From the NCBI GenBank assembly GCA_033065855.1, contig JAVXUO010001620.1:248001-312000 (forward strand): a stretch of DNA of 64,000 bases, in the 5' to 3' direction. A model generated the notes under the pieces. The model was not told the DNA's origin. It was given only the letters and a program-made list of their open reading frames with translations, and did not search any database. The number at the start of each line of letters is the position of its first letter. Positions within the stretch are counted from its first letter, which is position 1. The position numbers and the translations under genes were made by a program. Of the stretch, positions 1-12,994 are shown piece after piece. This DNA is from Escallonia rubra (lineage: Eukaryota > Streptophyta > Magnoliopsida > Escalloniales > Escalloniaceae).

Positions 1-393
1 TCGCAATGGTGGTGCTTGAGTCGGAGGTTGTCATGGCTGCGGCGGTGGTGGTGCTTGAGTTGGTGATGAAGAATTGAGGATGAGAAAGATAAGGAATGGG
101 AACGATCAGATGAAGATAGGGGTATTTGTGTCTTTTTACAGGCCATATCATCAATTAATTGTCCAGAAACAGCCAATTGTACTCAATTGAACCTAATAGA
201 GAGATAACGGGAGGTCAATTCTCAAAATTAATACACGAAGGAGTTGACTACAAGCCCGAAATACACGAGGGGGGTCATTTGTCATTTCTCCTTTTCTATT
301 TTTTGCTTAACTATTCAATTGTGCCAGCCAGATCTTTGAAACCTTTTCTCTGGCGACCTCCACATAGGTACACTAGGAAACATCCAGAATATA

Positions 394-652
394 GGCCCTG
401 TATGGCAAGTGTTTTTCATTTTTCTGTTTTTGCTTTGACGAGAATGAAAACACGCTTGGTAAGCCTTTTGAAACTGTTTCCAAAAATAATTTTTAGCCCA
501 AGGCAAATATATGGAGAATTGCGAAAATGTCTTTCAAGTCTTTCATTTTCAAATATTTTGCCTTGGCAAAAAATTGAAAATGAAAACACCTACCAAACGC
601 GTTTTCAGAAACGATAAAACATCCAAAACAGAAAGACTTACCAAACAAGGCC
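394..652. mobile_element. Small MITE with GGCC-type inverted ends in a MON1 intron
   Basis: The left end GGCCCTGTATGGCAAGT and the reverse complement of the right end, GGCCTTGTTTGGTAAGT, match at 14 of 17 bases and enclose 259 bp without coding capacity. The interior has imperfect inverted stretches rich in CATTTTC. The flanks are ATA on the left and TAA on the right, so no clean target duplication is seen and the superfamily (PIF/Harbinger or hAT) stays open. It lies downstream of MON1 exon 6, presumably in the next intron. Confidence 0.55.
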
Positions 653-790
653 TAACTTTCTGATTGAATTTAGATATATCTCCCAAATTGCCAACTGCTA
701 TCTCCTTCAAACTAACACAGTTAACAGGTTTTCAGCTCATTTTCAACTGTATAAGTAAGAAAGAAGGGGGAAAGAGGTAGAGCATCTAAC

Positions 791-3700
791 CAGCTGAAAG
801 AGTGAATGAGAGAAGAGAAGACAACGTCTGTTCCTCCAAGTAAAGGCGTCATATCAAATTTTGAGTTCTTCTCGAAACATCTATTTACAGACTTTGTAAG
901 AATAAGGATCATCTGCATTCATGTCATAGCAAACACCATAAACTGAAAGAGTTAAATGCAACACCGGCCCTTAAACTATCATCTCATTCAGGCCATTGAA
1001 CTTCATTTTGTACCAGTTGAGGCCAATTGAGCCCTCCCTTTAATCTCTTAACTTTTTAGCTGTTAAACATCCATGTGCATGGCACATCAAGGGCCGTAAT
1101 GTAATTGTGAAGGTCAATAGATAATAATATTATCTAAATCTGAAGAAAGGGAGAGATACAGGGAAAACCCAGTAGGAACCTTTAATCCCTGTACCTTCTC
1201 TCTTCCAAATGACTGTTGGCATTGCCATAGGAGAACCAAAAGGAATACAAGGAAAACAACTCCATATAAAATTCCAGAAAAATAATATTAAACATCTTCT
1301 TGTAGGACTTAGCTCGCTAAGGTTATTCAAATTACCATTAATAACAGGAGTAGATATCATGATCTTCTGAAGCCCCTGCCGTTAAATTCTAAGGAAAAGA
1401 CATAAAGTGCAGAGCCTATGCGAGGTTTTGGTTTGCCCAAAAGGACTAAAGCCGATTTGTGTTACTTGTTGTCAAAGTAAGTCTCTCAAGAAGGTCTCCC
1501 GTGTGCTACCATATCCATTGAATCGAGTTATTAGATACTTGAATCTTTTAGACAGCAGCTGCCTATACTCTGTTAAACGCTCTCTTGAATCTCTCAGTGG
1601 CTGATAATCTAGCACCACCCTGGATTTGACTAGAAGGACCTATTATTCGCTAGTTTCTGTTATTCTTATTCTAAAGTACCATTAGAGCTCCTCTTTCCTG
1701 ACAAACAGATTCAAGATCGTACTTACTCAAGTCATACGCCTTTTGTTCTGCTTTCTCCAGGGAAAAGCTACTTGCTTGTAATATAAGAGCAAGCTGTGTA
1801 GTTCTACATGGCCACACCCAACACATCAATAAGGTTGATTTTGATGTTACAGCTTAATCTAGAATTGTAAAACCCTTTCAGATTTCAGTTTATGTTTTTA
1901 CGGGAACCAAAACCTCTTTAAGTTTTCATTTGAAACAAAACTGGTGGATTGTTTGATTGCACCTTTTTATACTCCGGTCTTCATTTTATTTAATTTTCTT
2001 TTGTAGTTTATTTTCTCTCTAATTTTCTTCTGCTCGGCAGCCAGCACCACAAACCACCGCTACCAGCTATCCCTCTGCCACCATCCAACCACTACTATCA
2101 TTTTTGTCCATGTTCCTAGACCTCATGTGGAGGTTAGATTGGTGGAGTCTGCGACCATGGAGTAATGAAGTGCCGAAGCGGCAATGATGGGGAAGGAATC
2201 GCCAATGTGAAGGCAACAGATGCTTCAATCAATTTGGGTGAATGGGTTTGATTGACTTTGGAATTTGCTAGTGCAGATCTAAGAGATTAGGGTAAATAGA
2301 TGGAAGGTACCCTTTTTTTTAAGTTAAAGATGGAAGGTATCTGCTGGTGGTGGTTGTTGCAGTGGCAGTGGTAGTCGATGTGATGGCATAATTAATGGGG
2401 TCGGTACGATGGTGATAGGGGGTTTGAGAATGGCAGTGCTGTTTATGGTGGTGGCATCTGTGGGTATTGTGGCGATCCGTACCTATGATGGTTGTCGGTG
2501 AGTTTGGTGTTTATTGCAGTGGTGGCGGATTCTGGGGAAGCGGTGGTGATGACTGGTATTAGTGATAAAGATGAAATGAAGGGGAGAGATTGTGGGTAGT
2601 TTGGTTGGTGGCGGTGGTGGTCAATCACAATGGTGGTTGGCAGTGGGGGGGTTTGGTGGCATTGGTGGTGGTTTGGTGGTGGTGGTGGTGGTGAAAATGA
2701 AGGAAGAAGAGAGTTAGCAATAGACTATATAAGAGGCTTCCAACATAAGTTAAAAGGTGGCTGTCGAAAGAAAAACCAGAACACCAAACTCAAATTGACA
2801 ACTGATTTATAAAGCTGAAGAAAAAAAACAAAACTCTCTGCCAAACATCCCTTTTTTCCCAGTTTCTACAATTGAACAGAAAACTGAAATAAAAAACTTT
2901 GTCAAATGCACCATAACATAGTTAGGCTTTGTTTGATTCATTAGATTTTGCCAATTGCACAACTTTGCAAGTTCATTCTTGTAATTTGAGGCAACGGTTT
3001 CATACTTCATCCACTGTTTCTGTTCGTGAACCATCGGTACCATTCGTGTTCAAGTTGCTGCTCCATTGAATTTTCTAGCTGTAATTCTTTTGTGCTAAAC
3101 TGGTACTGCATTTATTCGTCATCTGCTATCGCTTGATTTCAAGCATCTGAGATTTTGTCGCTAATTGAACAACACCCATCAGTTATGCAATGGCATGTAA
3201 ACTTCATGCTTTTACCTGATGCATTTGTCTGTTTTAATCAATCAACAAAAAATGCCTTGGCAGTACGTAAAACTCTTGTGGGTACATAATTCCCACTTCT
3301 GTATTGCTTCTTATCTTTCAAGCCAATTTTCACACCCAAAGCTGTAACTATTTCCTTAAACATGCCATATCTAGCTCAAACGAACTCTGATTCAAGCGAT
3401 TTGAATTATGTTGAACTCGTCTTTTTGTCATCTTCAATATAAGTCAGCTATTGAGTATATATTGATACATTTTGAAATAGTCGGTTGCTTCATTTGGTTG
3501 GACCCTTTGAGATACTATTCTCTGTCCAATTATCGTTGGACCCTTTGCATTGAACTAATACTTAGAGACCCTGAACGTGGTTAGGTTAACGTGATGCTAG
3601 GAATAAAGGTTAGCATTTTACTACTGTATGGAACTTTCATCTCAGAACCTCCGCGTGGTTAGGTTAACGTGCTTTACACCCACAAAATATGTGTTTAGTA

Positions 3701-6700
3701 TTCAAATGTGAGTCAATATCCCCAAATTAGAACATCTGGCGTGCCCACATTATATATTGTCTTTGCACCTTCGACTTTGCATGATATGGTTTCAGTCTCA
3801 AGTACACATTTCAGGATGCCTGCACTGTAACATGTGTGTTTGTGTGGGTGATCTTTGCGAGTTTTTTGCCCTCCTCAAACAAGCCACCCCCCCCCCCTCC
3901 TCTTCACTCACTTTTCATGCAATTAGCTGAGACGTGTGGGATTTAGAAGCTTTGCAAAGAGCTTGAAGATGCATATGGGTACCGTTACTGGCTATCTACA
4001 TTTTCGCAGCAATTGTCATACTTTGATTAGTAAGTGCAATTAAGGTTTGAAAGATTACCTACTTTTGATGTTACCTTTATGTGAACCTTAGGGATTATAG
4101 TCCTTCTAAGCAGGAATATATCAAAGGGCGTGACAACTTACTTACAACAGAAGAGCAACGTATGTGCGCTGGCTTATCAAAGTATGGAAAGGTAGCCAAA
4201 AATGGCAGCAATGGACATGATAATGGCGACTTCGTCCATAGCACCGCCATCATCATCTTCACGTCAGAACTTGCAGCCAAACCACGCAATGTAAATGGAG
4301 CAAGAAGGTACGGTTGTGGATTCTACAGTCCTTTGCTGCTGTTTATCTAGGAGATAGATCTAAAATATTCAACTAAGATTGCCGAGGGGTAAGAAAAGGC
4401 AAGGGAGACATCATGGTAGCAGGTTTTGACTGAGATGTGATTAATCTGAAAGTTTGAGTTGGTTGGAGACTGGTAGCTGCAAGTGGTTGAAAGAGAGGAG
4501 AGTAAGCGTGACATCCCACAGAGACCTTGCCAAGGACCCTGCAAGTGCCTACTTACTTGGCTAGCTTTTGAGGGAAGACATTGCACTATGGTGGGGCTCT
4601 GGACCGGGTCGTTACAGATGGTATCAAAGTCAACTCTCGAAAGCTCGGACTATGCTATCTAGTCGGGTTGCGAGTGGTTGGGGGAAATGAAGGCATAGCT
4701 TGGTATATCGGACATTAAGCGTGTGGCTGGGGCAACGAGAATAAGCCGGTATATCCCACATCTACTAGAGAAGAAGATTCTGGACTGTGTGTAATTGGGC
4801 CTTAGCGAGGACACTAAGGCCTAATTGGGGAAGATTGTGATATCCCACATTTAGCGCGGGATAATATGAGATTAGCCTTAAAAGACCGTGCCAAAGACAT
4901 CATTAGTGCCTACTTACTTGGCTAGCCCTTTTGAAGGACGCATTGCCATGTGGACTGGGTCGTTACAGAGTGCCGGCAGTAAGGGATAGATTAACGAGAT
5001 GGAAGAAGAGAATGTGCATTAAACTTTTCGCTGGATCTTTTTCCAGTTATTAGAGTAAAGCTGAAATTTAACGGAATTTAAGAGGGGCACATTTAATACA
5101 ATTGACAGTATAGAAGCTCAATTGCTATAATATGAGTTTAGGGCAGAGAGAGAGACACACACACAGAGACAAACAGACAGAGAGGGAGGGAGATACAAGT
5201 CACGAAAACGCATTCCACACAAACACACTGATGCTGGGGAAACTAACCAAATGAAAGAAAGCACTACCTGACCGTACAGAAGTTCCAGTTGCCCCCTCAG
5301 TGACTCGTAAGGCTCTTCTGTACAGCTTATGCATACTAAATAAATAGGTCCTTTCACAAGAAAAACCACCTGAAATTTAAAAATTTTAAGCCAATTACAA
5401 ATAAAAAACTTGGTCCAAGTTCACAGTATAAAACTGAATATTTAAGTTAACTTCAATAAAAGAAAGAGCTCCAATTGTTCAGCAAGGCGTTTTTACAATA
5501 GCAGTTTTCTTAAACCCAAATAAAACTACACCACAGCATTTTAGAATAAAATTCTCCCTCTTAGGTAGCCTATGTCATTGACAAAATATCTAGAACGTGA
5601 GGATCTATATCAGCCCACTGCATAAGCATATAGAATAAACATATTGACAACAAGTACATAAGATTCTCGGATAGCAGAAACAAGTCAATTACTTATCTTC
5701 TCCTCTGAAATAATTCTAAGGTTTTTTGGATGAGCAGATGAAGAGTCATTCATGGATGACAGGACCATTTTAATTTTCCTTAGGGTAGGGCAATCATATG
5801 GATACACAGTTTAATAGTTCTTGGATTCACACAGTTTTTCCAATCTAATAACATAAAACTAAAGGGAGGGTGGAAGGGAGAGAATTCCCAAGAAAGCCAA
5901 CTTTCAGACCATTAGGAGTTGACTTAACATGACAATGTTGTAGAAGATGGTCTCCTTAATCTAGATGCTGGGACGGAAGCTTCCCTGGAACTCAATACCA
6001 CTTCTTTCATGGTCACTACCACGAGCAACCATGGATGCACCAAGCACAGGAATACTAAAGTATGGCTATGAGCAAACAGTGGGAAGACTACCCCAAAGCT
6101 TTCTATTATTTTGCCAGAGCTACAAACAAACTTGTTAAGTTTCTTTTCGATAAGTTTGTTTAGAGACAGATACCGCCACAAATGTTACAAGCTCTGATGA
6201 CCTATATAAATACAGCAAGAAGCGTCAGTGAAATCTAAAAAGGCATTGTCGAACCTCGTGAAGCCGTCCTACCCCCAGAAAAAATGTTTGGATAATGTAG
6301 CCTTTGACTTACACAAAGGCTACTCTACTCCCTCAAGCACTCGCATATTTCTCTCTCTAAATTCACCAAAACAAGCATACAGGAATTAATTCCCACAGTT
6401 TTCCAGCCCTCTGCATTCCTTTCTATAATGACCAAGTATGCAGCAACTAAATTACAGACCGAGCATCACCCACAAAAAATTTAGAAGGCAGAAGACCATG
6501 TCCCAAATTCCCTTAGCTACTGGGCAATGTAGAAGAAGGTGGTTCACTGACTACCCCATCAGCTTTTCACATAGAACACCACTCTTCTTCTCTTCTGCAA
6601 GTTGGCCCCTGACAACACTGCATCCCGGGCCGCTTCCCAAGCAAAGAAGCAGACTCGAAGAGGATCCAAGGACCTCCATATCTGTCTCCAAGCAAAAAGC

Positions 6701-9700
6701 TTTCCTGCTCTGTAACCAGCTGAGCATAAAAGGAACTTGATGTAGAACAGCCATCAGAATTACCCTTCCAAACCAGTCTATCCTGCCTAATCCCATCAAC
6801 ATCTGTTGAGTACAAGCATCCCAAGAAACTAGTTCAAGAGTCGAACTCCCAATCATAGAAGCTTTTCCTCAAAGTAGGACTCCAGGATGGGCCATCACCA
6901 TCGAATGCGAGAACATTGGCCACCGGGACCAACTTGTCACACCCAATAAGAAACATCGAAGAGAAGGATTTATGCAGCATCTATTCCCCACACCACAGAT
7001 CCCGCCAAAAGCTAACTCAAGTGCTATTACCCACATCAAAGCAAATATTTGGTAATTTTAGAAGGCTAGATACGTTGTTCTTTGATTGAGCTCAAAAGCC
7101 ACCCTAATATCCACTTTGAAAGTTCAGACTCTGTAAGCTCCTCTCAAGAGAAGTATAAAAGGATTTCCATACAATCATCTGATGGGACTTCTGATTGCTA
7201 CATTATCTCCTGGCCTAGAAGACTTTGCAAATAAACATCAAGACATTAAATTTCAAAGGTGGTCCCATTATACCATAACTATGAACAAGCAAATTATAAC
7301 GGGTACAAAATCTGTTTAGATAAGCTACTAAAGCTTCTAAGCATAGTTTTAAATATTAAAGGCGACAATTCAAGTAAAACTTTTCAAACCAGCTGGAAAA
7401 AGAAGCTAACCTGGTGTTTTCCCGCCCTTACTGATTTTACACTGTCTCCCCTGAAAAGCAATCAATGAAACAAAATGTTGGTGACTTGCAAAGTTGCCAA
7501 AAACCCCTTTAAAGCTAATAAGCTCTTAATTGGAAAGAGTAAATATACAGTAACGACCAAACAGCTTTGACAATCAATGTACCCGTTCTCCACAAAGGAA
7601 ATGATCGCTTGCAAAGTTGCAGAAAATCCTGCTAACTTGTGTTCATCTCCGTATCTTCAAGTTATGGAAAAGATAGAAACAGAAAGGAAAATTATTCATA
7701 AGACTTTACGATGACGACAACATCTAAAATTGCATAAGAGTCCACACGATTCTGCAATTAAAAAAGAATCTTTACATGTGTGTATATAATGCATTACAAT
7801 GTAAATTATATCCGGGCAGCAATTGCATACCTTGAGTATATTGGTTTCCCAGAGTTACTCAGAATAAAGAAATGTTTTTTTCTTTTCCTCCATGACATAG
7901 AAGCATCGTCCTGTACTTCATTTGTTAATTCAATTCGACATGAATGAAATAATAATAAATTAACTTAATTTTACCTGTGCATGTAATCAACTACAAGCAG
8001 CATGAAACAAGTTCTATGTGCAAGACACCAGACTCAGAAAATATAATTGCTATCTATGAGTCCTCATAAGGTGGTATTTACAGCATACTTGTATCAACAA
8101 TGTTCACAAGGCATCCTCGTAAAAAAAAAATCACTTTCACAAGGCATTACAACTGTTTGTAACCTGCCAAGATTAATCTCAATTCTTTTAATTATCATGG
8201 TAGCCTCAAGGGCATAATTGCCATTTATCAAAACAGACATGGAATTTGCAGTAGTTATATATAAAAAGCACCAACAAGCATCATTCTCTGGAGAACGCTT
8301 GACAGTTTCATTCCCAACTCTATTGGGGGCAACAAAACTACCAAACCACGTGCGTTGCACGTTTTATTGACAGATGGTACACGTTTATGCTACTCCATCA
8401 AGCCAGCTGGCCATGGGCTTCGTTTCCCACCATTGTGGTATGCTAGGAAGCAGAGGCATGGACACGGGACCGGGTAAACACGACACAACAAAAACCCTAA
8501 AAAAGTTAGACAATATCGGCAAACAAGTCAATGATGAAGCCTTTTCCTTTGATGAAAAGTAAATTTAGTGACGAGAATATTTTGCTTAATGATTGCAATT
8601 TGTGATATTGATAATATTCTTCTCCATTTGGCAGGTGTAGGTGTATTCGGATTTGATTGGTCATGATTTTTCACTGTCATTGCTTTGAGTTCAAGTTGCT
8701 ATCACTCCTTGAAAAATTGCCCTGTTTATAAGTGGGGTTTCTCAAGGCTTTTTCATTGTCAATAAAGAAGACCCTGGTTTTGGTGGACATGCAGTCAATG
8801 AACCTATGTTCTATTACATTTGTATTTTGACTGAAAAAGGGATCATATGGTTGAATGGGTTGTGGGATATCTAAGAGGAAGCGTGGATGCTCCATAAATT
8901 GTGCCGCACTAGTTTCAGACATGTATCTGTATCCTACAGGCACGCTTACCTGCTTGATATTTGCAAAATTTATATACTATTATATATTTCACGGTAACAT
9001 ATTCATCGCGCAAGGATGCATCTTTGCTGCTTTGGGGAAAGAGCAGGGTCGAAAACGGATTTCCATGTGTTAAAAATGGTATAAAAGGGCAAATATGTCA
9101 TATTTATGGTGTGAACTACTAACTGCATCGTCCAACAATCAGGAGGATCTAAATTTTACACCGGTACGATTGATCATATCTTCACTCGTGATGATATTAA
9201 TACTTAGTAGGTGTTGGCAATACTTACTATGTGCTCTATAGTACTATAGTACAAGGTAAACGAGTGCCTCTTGTGTATATCTTAATTATTCGGATGGTGA
9301 TGGTTTCTTTTATTCAATATGGCGTACATGCCTATATGTACAAGATGGACGAATCTACATAAGAGTTGATATATTTCTAACATTTTCTTTCAAAACGTCA
9401 TATCAATGTATCTGCATACGTTGTTCTTGCATTCTACTTCATAGTTATTATTGTTGGTGTACGTGAAGAGATTTCTGGATGGCGTATGTGTAATAAGAAC
9501 TAACCCGGGCCACCCGCAAACACTAAATGGGGTTACAGTTTACCCGACTGCCTATGATATCTATCGTTACCTTACTCCATTGCAACACCTTTTCAGCGAA
9601 ACCAGGAAGGCCTAGCATGCTAAAACCGTAGAACCCATTGCAATCAACAACTAGGGGTCTCGATATCAAGAAACTAAACTTTGATCGGCTTATTATATAG

Positions 9701-10355
9701 GCTTGCAACTAGAAACTATACAAGCTGCAAAAACATCATTGCACATTGGTGCACAAAATACCACTATTGTTCTTCAATTTACTCAAACTAGTTCTACATT
9801 GCCAAAATCGCATACAAGTTCAATTACGATTCTAACCTCGTCAGTGTGACGCTTTCCAGGAGTCCACTGCGCCTCGGGATCCATAACCCCATCAGACGAA
9901 TTGCCATTCCTCTCGTCATTGCCGCCAGCCTCTTCGATCCCGGACGCGCTCGTGGCGGTGCTGGTGCCCCTCTCGCCGGCGTACCCACTGCTGCTAGGGC
10001 TCGCCGACCCGTCCACTTCCAGCTCCGAATTGTTCCTCCACATCCCGCCGCGCGACGAGCTCCCGCCAACCTCCTCAACCACAACCTCCACGCCCGACGA
10101 CGACAACTCAGCCACGGAATCATTCCTATTCTCCTCGAGGTTCTTCTCGTCCGACGGTCCGTTTGCCTCCACCTCCGCCGGCTCTTCGATAGACGTTGAC
10201 GCGTCGACGAAAATCTCCGGCTGGAACAGTGAGATTGAGGTCAACTGATCCTCGATGGTGTTAAGAGACTGGTCGATGGAGCTAGGATGAGGGTTAGGGT
10301 TTCGGTCGGTGGAGTCGTCGGAGGAGGACGACGAAGAGCTCGAATCCGACGTCAT
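791..10355 (-). CDS. MON1: MON1, vacuolar fusion protein (SAND family), N-terminal half; gene runs off the left edge
   Basis: MON1 pairs with CCZ1 as the exchange factor for Rab7 GTPases in endosome-to-vacuole traffic. Six exons were assembled by eye: 9837-10355, 7831-7910, 7583-7654, 7411-7450, 5268-5369 and 791-912. All have GT/AG borders and the phases add up to one 311-codon frame. Exon 1 encodes an acidic Ser-rich leader starting MTSDSS and ending TPGKRHTDE. Later exons read [54 protein letters not shown] and [11 protein letters not shown], which match the longin region of plant MON1 as I recall it. The start at 10355 was chosen because MTSDSS resembles known MON1 starts; an in-frame ATG at 10391 is the alternative. 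Plant MON1 is about 600 residues, so roughly half is missing to the left. Exon 4 is only 40 nt. Intron 5 is 4.36 kb and full of repeats. No break was seen, so the gene is probably functional. Confidence 0.93.
2330..2700. repeat. GGT/GTG-rich low-complexity tract in MON1 intron 5
   Basis: The stretch is dominated by GGTGGT, GTGGCA and GATGGT runs on the plus strand. Similar G/T-rich sequence occurs at 1-70 and about 18770-19170, and the complementary CCA-rich form at 1885-like positions within 51885-52255. The small reading frames here are artefacts of triplet repetition. The rest of intron 5 (913-2330) shows no gene or clear element. Confidence 0.6.
3370..3960 (+). mobile_element. Decayed LTR-type fragment in MON1 intron 5
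   Basis: This block shares several collinear motifs with 30390-30990, which lies inside an LTR-like unit. Shared parts include the phrase GGTTAACGTGCTTTAC after AACCT(C/T)CGCGTG, a GGACCCTTT segment, and a tract reading GTGTTTGTGTG then C-rich then AATTAGCTGAGAC (AATTAAGCTGAGAC in the other copy). It has no reading frame and no recognisable ends, so it is taken as an old remnant of the same retroelement family. Confidence 0.5.
4509..4966 (+). mobile_element. TRIM-type miniature LTR retrotransposon in MON1 intron 5
   Basis: Two short LTRs are visible. The left one (4509-4616) begins TGACATCCCACA and ends GTCGTTACA. The right one (4838-4966) begins TGATATCCCACA and ends GTCGTTACA. Both share GTGCCTACTTACTTGGCTAG. 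Two bases after the left LTR is TGGTATCAAAG (4619-4629), a primer-binding site of the initiator-tRNA-Met type. A purine-rich GGGGAAGATTG precedes the right LTR. The internal part is about 220 bp without an ORF, as in TRIMs. The LTRs differ in length (108 and 129 bp) and the flanks AAGCG/GAGTG do not match, so it is old. Confidence 0.75.
5142..5190. repeat. GA/CA microsatellite next to MON1 exon 5
   Basis: Runs of GAGA, ACACAC and GACAGAGAG follow each other just downstream (minus sense) of the donor of MON1 exon 5. Simple repeat only. Confidence 0.7.
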
Positions 10356-10391
10356 TTGGCAAGATTTTGAGCGCGTGTAGCTAAACAGCAC

Positions 10392-12420
10392 AAAAATTAC
10401 AACTCAATTAGGGTTTTAATTGTGTGATAGGGTGAAAGAGAGGGTTTGTTGAACCAGTTGGTCTTTTGTCTGTGAATGTTTGTTGGAGGTGAAGCTGAAG
10501 GTCTGACCAGCAGGTGGCTTTCCGAGCCGAGATTTGAGTGCCGGGCGGCGCGGGTAAATCGGTGCAGACCGGGTTTTATATGTTTTGGGGTAGAGACCTG
10601 TTAAGATTGTTGGTTTGATTGGGTGATTGGTCTTGTCTGGCCTTTTGGGCTATGTCCAAAAGGAAATGCCATTTGGGCTTAAAACGACTGATTTCAGAGA
10701 AGGCAAAAGCCAATATTTAGCGACAGTTGACATAGAATGTCGATATTTCTAGATTCAGTGACTCTTAAGTATCGTATTAGAAGGTAAATTTGTTGCAGGA
10801 AGTTGTCTTGAGCGATGTTCGCTACTGCAAAATTTTGTTAGTCCAAACAAGTTGGCATTGAAATTTTTTATACTAGTGACTGGATTTTGCACAAAATTTG
10901 GACGTAAACAAGCAATCGATCCAAAAGTAGTGTGGAACGGAATTTTATTTGCCCAAAAAGAGTATCTAATTGTTATGACCAGTGTTCCTTGTACTCGAAA
11001 AAACGCTTGAGAAAATAAATTATGGTGCATTCCTAGTGATGTAAATTGCACTGTACATTCTCGTTCCACTACAAGATGGCCAAAAAAAATATATTTTGAA
11101 ATGACCAATTATATGTCATGCCTGCGATTATGTAAAATTGTTCATGGTTTTATTTTATTTGTTTCATTTAATCTTTTGAATTGCATTTCAAATATAAGGA
11201 ACCAGTTACAAGAATAGTAAAATCCCATGGACAATTAAACCTAAATAAAATTCGTACTTTTCAAGATCGGTGCAAAAGTAACCTAACAAGTTCATGATTT
11301 TATAACATAGCTGGCTTGTATAATCTGAATATTTAGTCAATTGGTAGTAACTTTTGGGCATTTATTAGTACGTTTTGCTTGTACATTGACAAGATTATTG
11401 AAAGTGTATGGTACATTCAAACCACGTGGATGCACCAAAAATAATTCAGCCCCAAGACGATAGATACTAGTAAAAAATTACAATCACCCACGTCACACCA
11501 CCTTCAAGTTTAAAAAATGTGCCACTAGAAATACTTTATTACGACGAAAGTTTGACTAAATATATATATATATATATAGAATTTTGCTAGACACTTGAAA
11601 TGTTGACTAATATATATATATATATATAAATGGCAACCTTTTTTCAAATTTCTTGAACTATTTTAGAAGTATAAGAAAACTTGCAAACTCTTTGAACGAA
11701 GGTTCTAGGAGGTGGGGTGAACACTTTGGGGCATAAGATATGTTCTACCTTGAAAATTATCCTTAATCCTGGAATTGATTCTCAAATTATCAATGCAGGA
11801 AATAGTTAAAGTAGGTTCTCAGAATTGAAAAATTATATGATGCATTTGTAGTGGTTCGGAATCTACCACACATTCTTGTTTTAGTTTAATGAAGATGATG
11901 ATATGATTGGCCCTTTAGGAATTAATTTTATCAAGAAAATCTTACATGGTAAGAAACAATACTCTAAATCATTCACAACTATAGTTAGAGGGGTCAGTGG
12001 GATATGATGGGAGACAACAGCCGGCACAAGATTATATTATAATTACCTAGTAGTTCTGCATTATGCCCTTTACATTTACCGAACCGTTCAAAATCTATTC
12101 AAATTTTTTCATTTTAATGCGTAAAAATCATTCATTGCCAATCCGAACCATGCTATACGATCACCTCTTAGCATTTGTTGACAACATTAGTGTCGATATC
12201 AGTAAAATACGAATAGTACTATACTAACTAAAATTCTGTACTATGCACGATGAGGAGGGGAGTAGTTAATAATGAAGTGGAGGAAGGGAGACTGTGGAGG
12301 AGTTCATAGGTTAGAGGTTATTTTGAGATCAATAAAAATTGAACACTTATTTAGTTTAATTTTAAAATTATAAGAATTAAAAAAAATGAAATTAGAGGTT
12401 TAAAAGACATAAAAAAAAAT
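10392..12420. other. Intergenic DNA upstream of MON1
   Basis: Nothing with coding support is visible. The first 200 bases upstream of the MON1 start should contain its 5' UTR and promoter, but no single TATA element could be chosen with confidence. AT microsatellites lie at about 11562-11578 and 11611-11628. The rest is AT-rich unique-looking DNA. Confidence 0.5.
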
Positions 12421-12587
12421 ATCAATCAAATATAAATATATAGTATAGATTCTCCATCTCGCCACCGAAGCAATGATAGGAACACCACGACGAAAACGAC
12501 AGGCGAGGCCTCGAAAAACGACAAAGCTAGGAGATGATAACCATGGTCAACTATCTCTATCTCGGATCCAAATCCCCTGCTGTAACC

Positions 12588-12710
12588 CTGTACCCATTTC
12601 TGTGAGAGGAGGGGGGGGGGAGAGGGAAGAGAGAGAGTAACCATGGTTACAACCCCCACTCTCTCTCTTCCCTCTCCCCCCCCCCTCCTCTATCACAGAA
12701 ATGGGCACAG
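12588..12710. repeat. Long imperfect hairpin with poly-G/poly-C arms
   Basis: The left arm (about 12588-12639) reads TGTACCCATTTCTGTGAGAG, then a poly-G run, then GAGAGGGAAGAGAGAGAGT. The right arm (about 12657-12710) is its near-perfect reverse complement, ending CACAGAAATGGGCACA. The loop contains the palindrome AACCATGGTT. GTAACCATGG-type words recur outside the arms. It may be the core of a foldback MITE, but no outer ends or target duplication could be fixed. Confidence 0.75.
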
Positions 12711-12994
12711 CACACTGCTGTAACCATGGGTTACAGTAGAGAATCCCAATCCCTCTATCTCATTGACCCCACCATATTCAAATCCAACGGCATTTAAAAT
12801 CTCATCTTTCCCAAACCTCCGGACCTCTTAATGCTTTAAATTTCTTCATCTTTTATTTGAAAATTTATTACACTCAAGTTTCGATTTTTGTTTATAACTT
12901 ACGTCTACACTTTATTATGAAAACTATACTAAACTATACTTTTTTTTTTCTTTTCCAGTTCATAGAGTTTACAAAGTTTGTGGATAGACGGTAA

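Noticed and set aside
6438..6856. Frames of about 100 codons on both strands in MON1 intron 5-to-4 region
   Set aside because: No domain, opposite-strand overlaps, and located within a MON1 intron.
9640..9710. Minus-strand TGCAAGCCTATATAATAAG near a possible second MON1 exon
   Set aside because: It resembles GKPIY at first sight but is out of frame with stops. The true exon with SGKPIYS is at 7831-7910.
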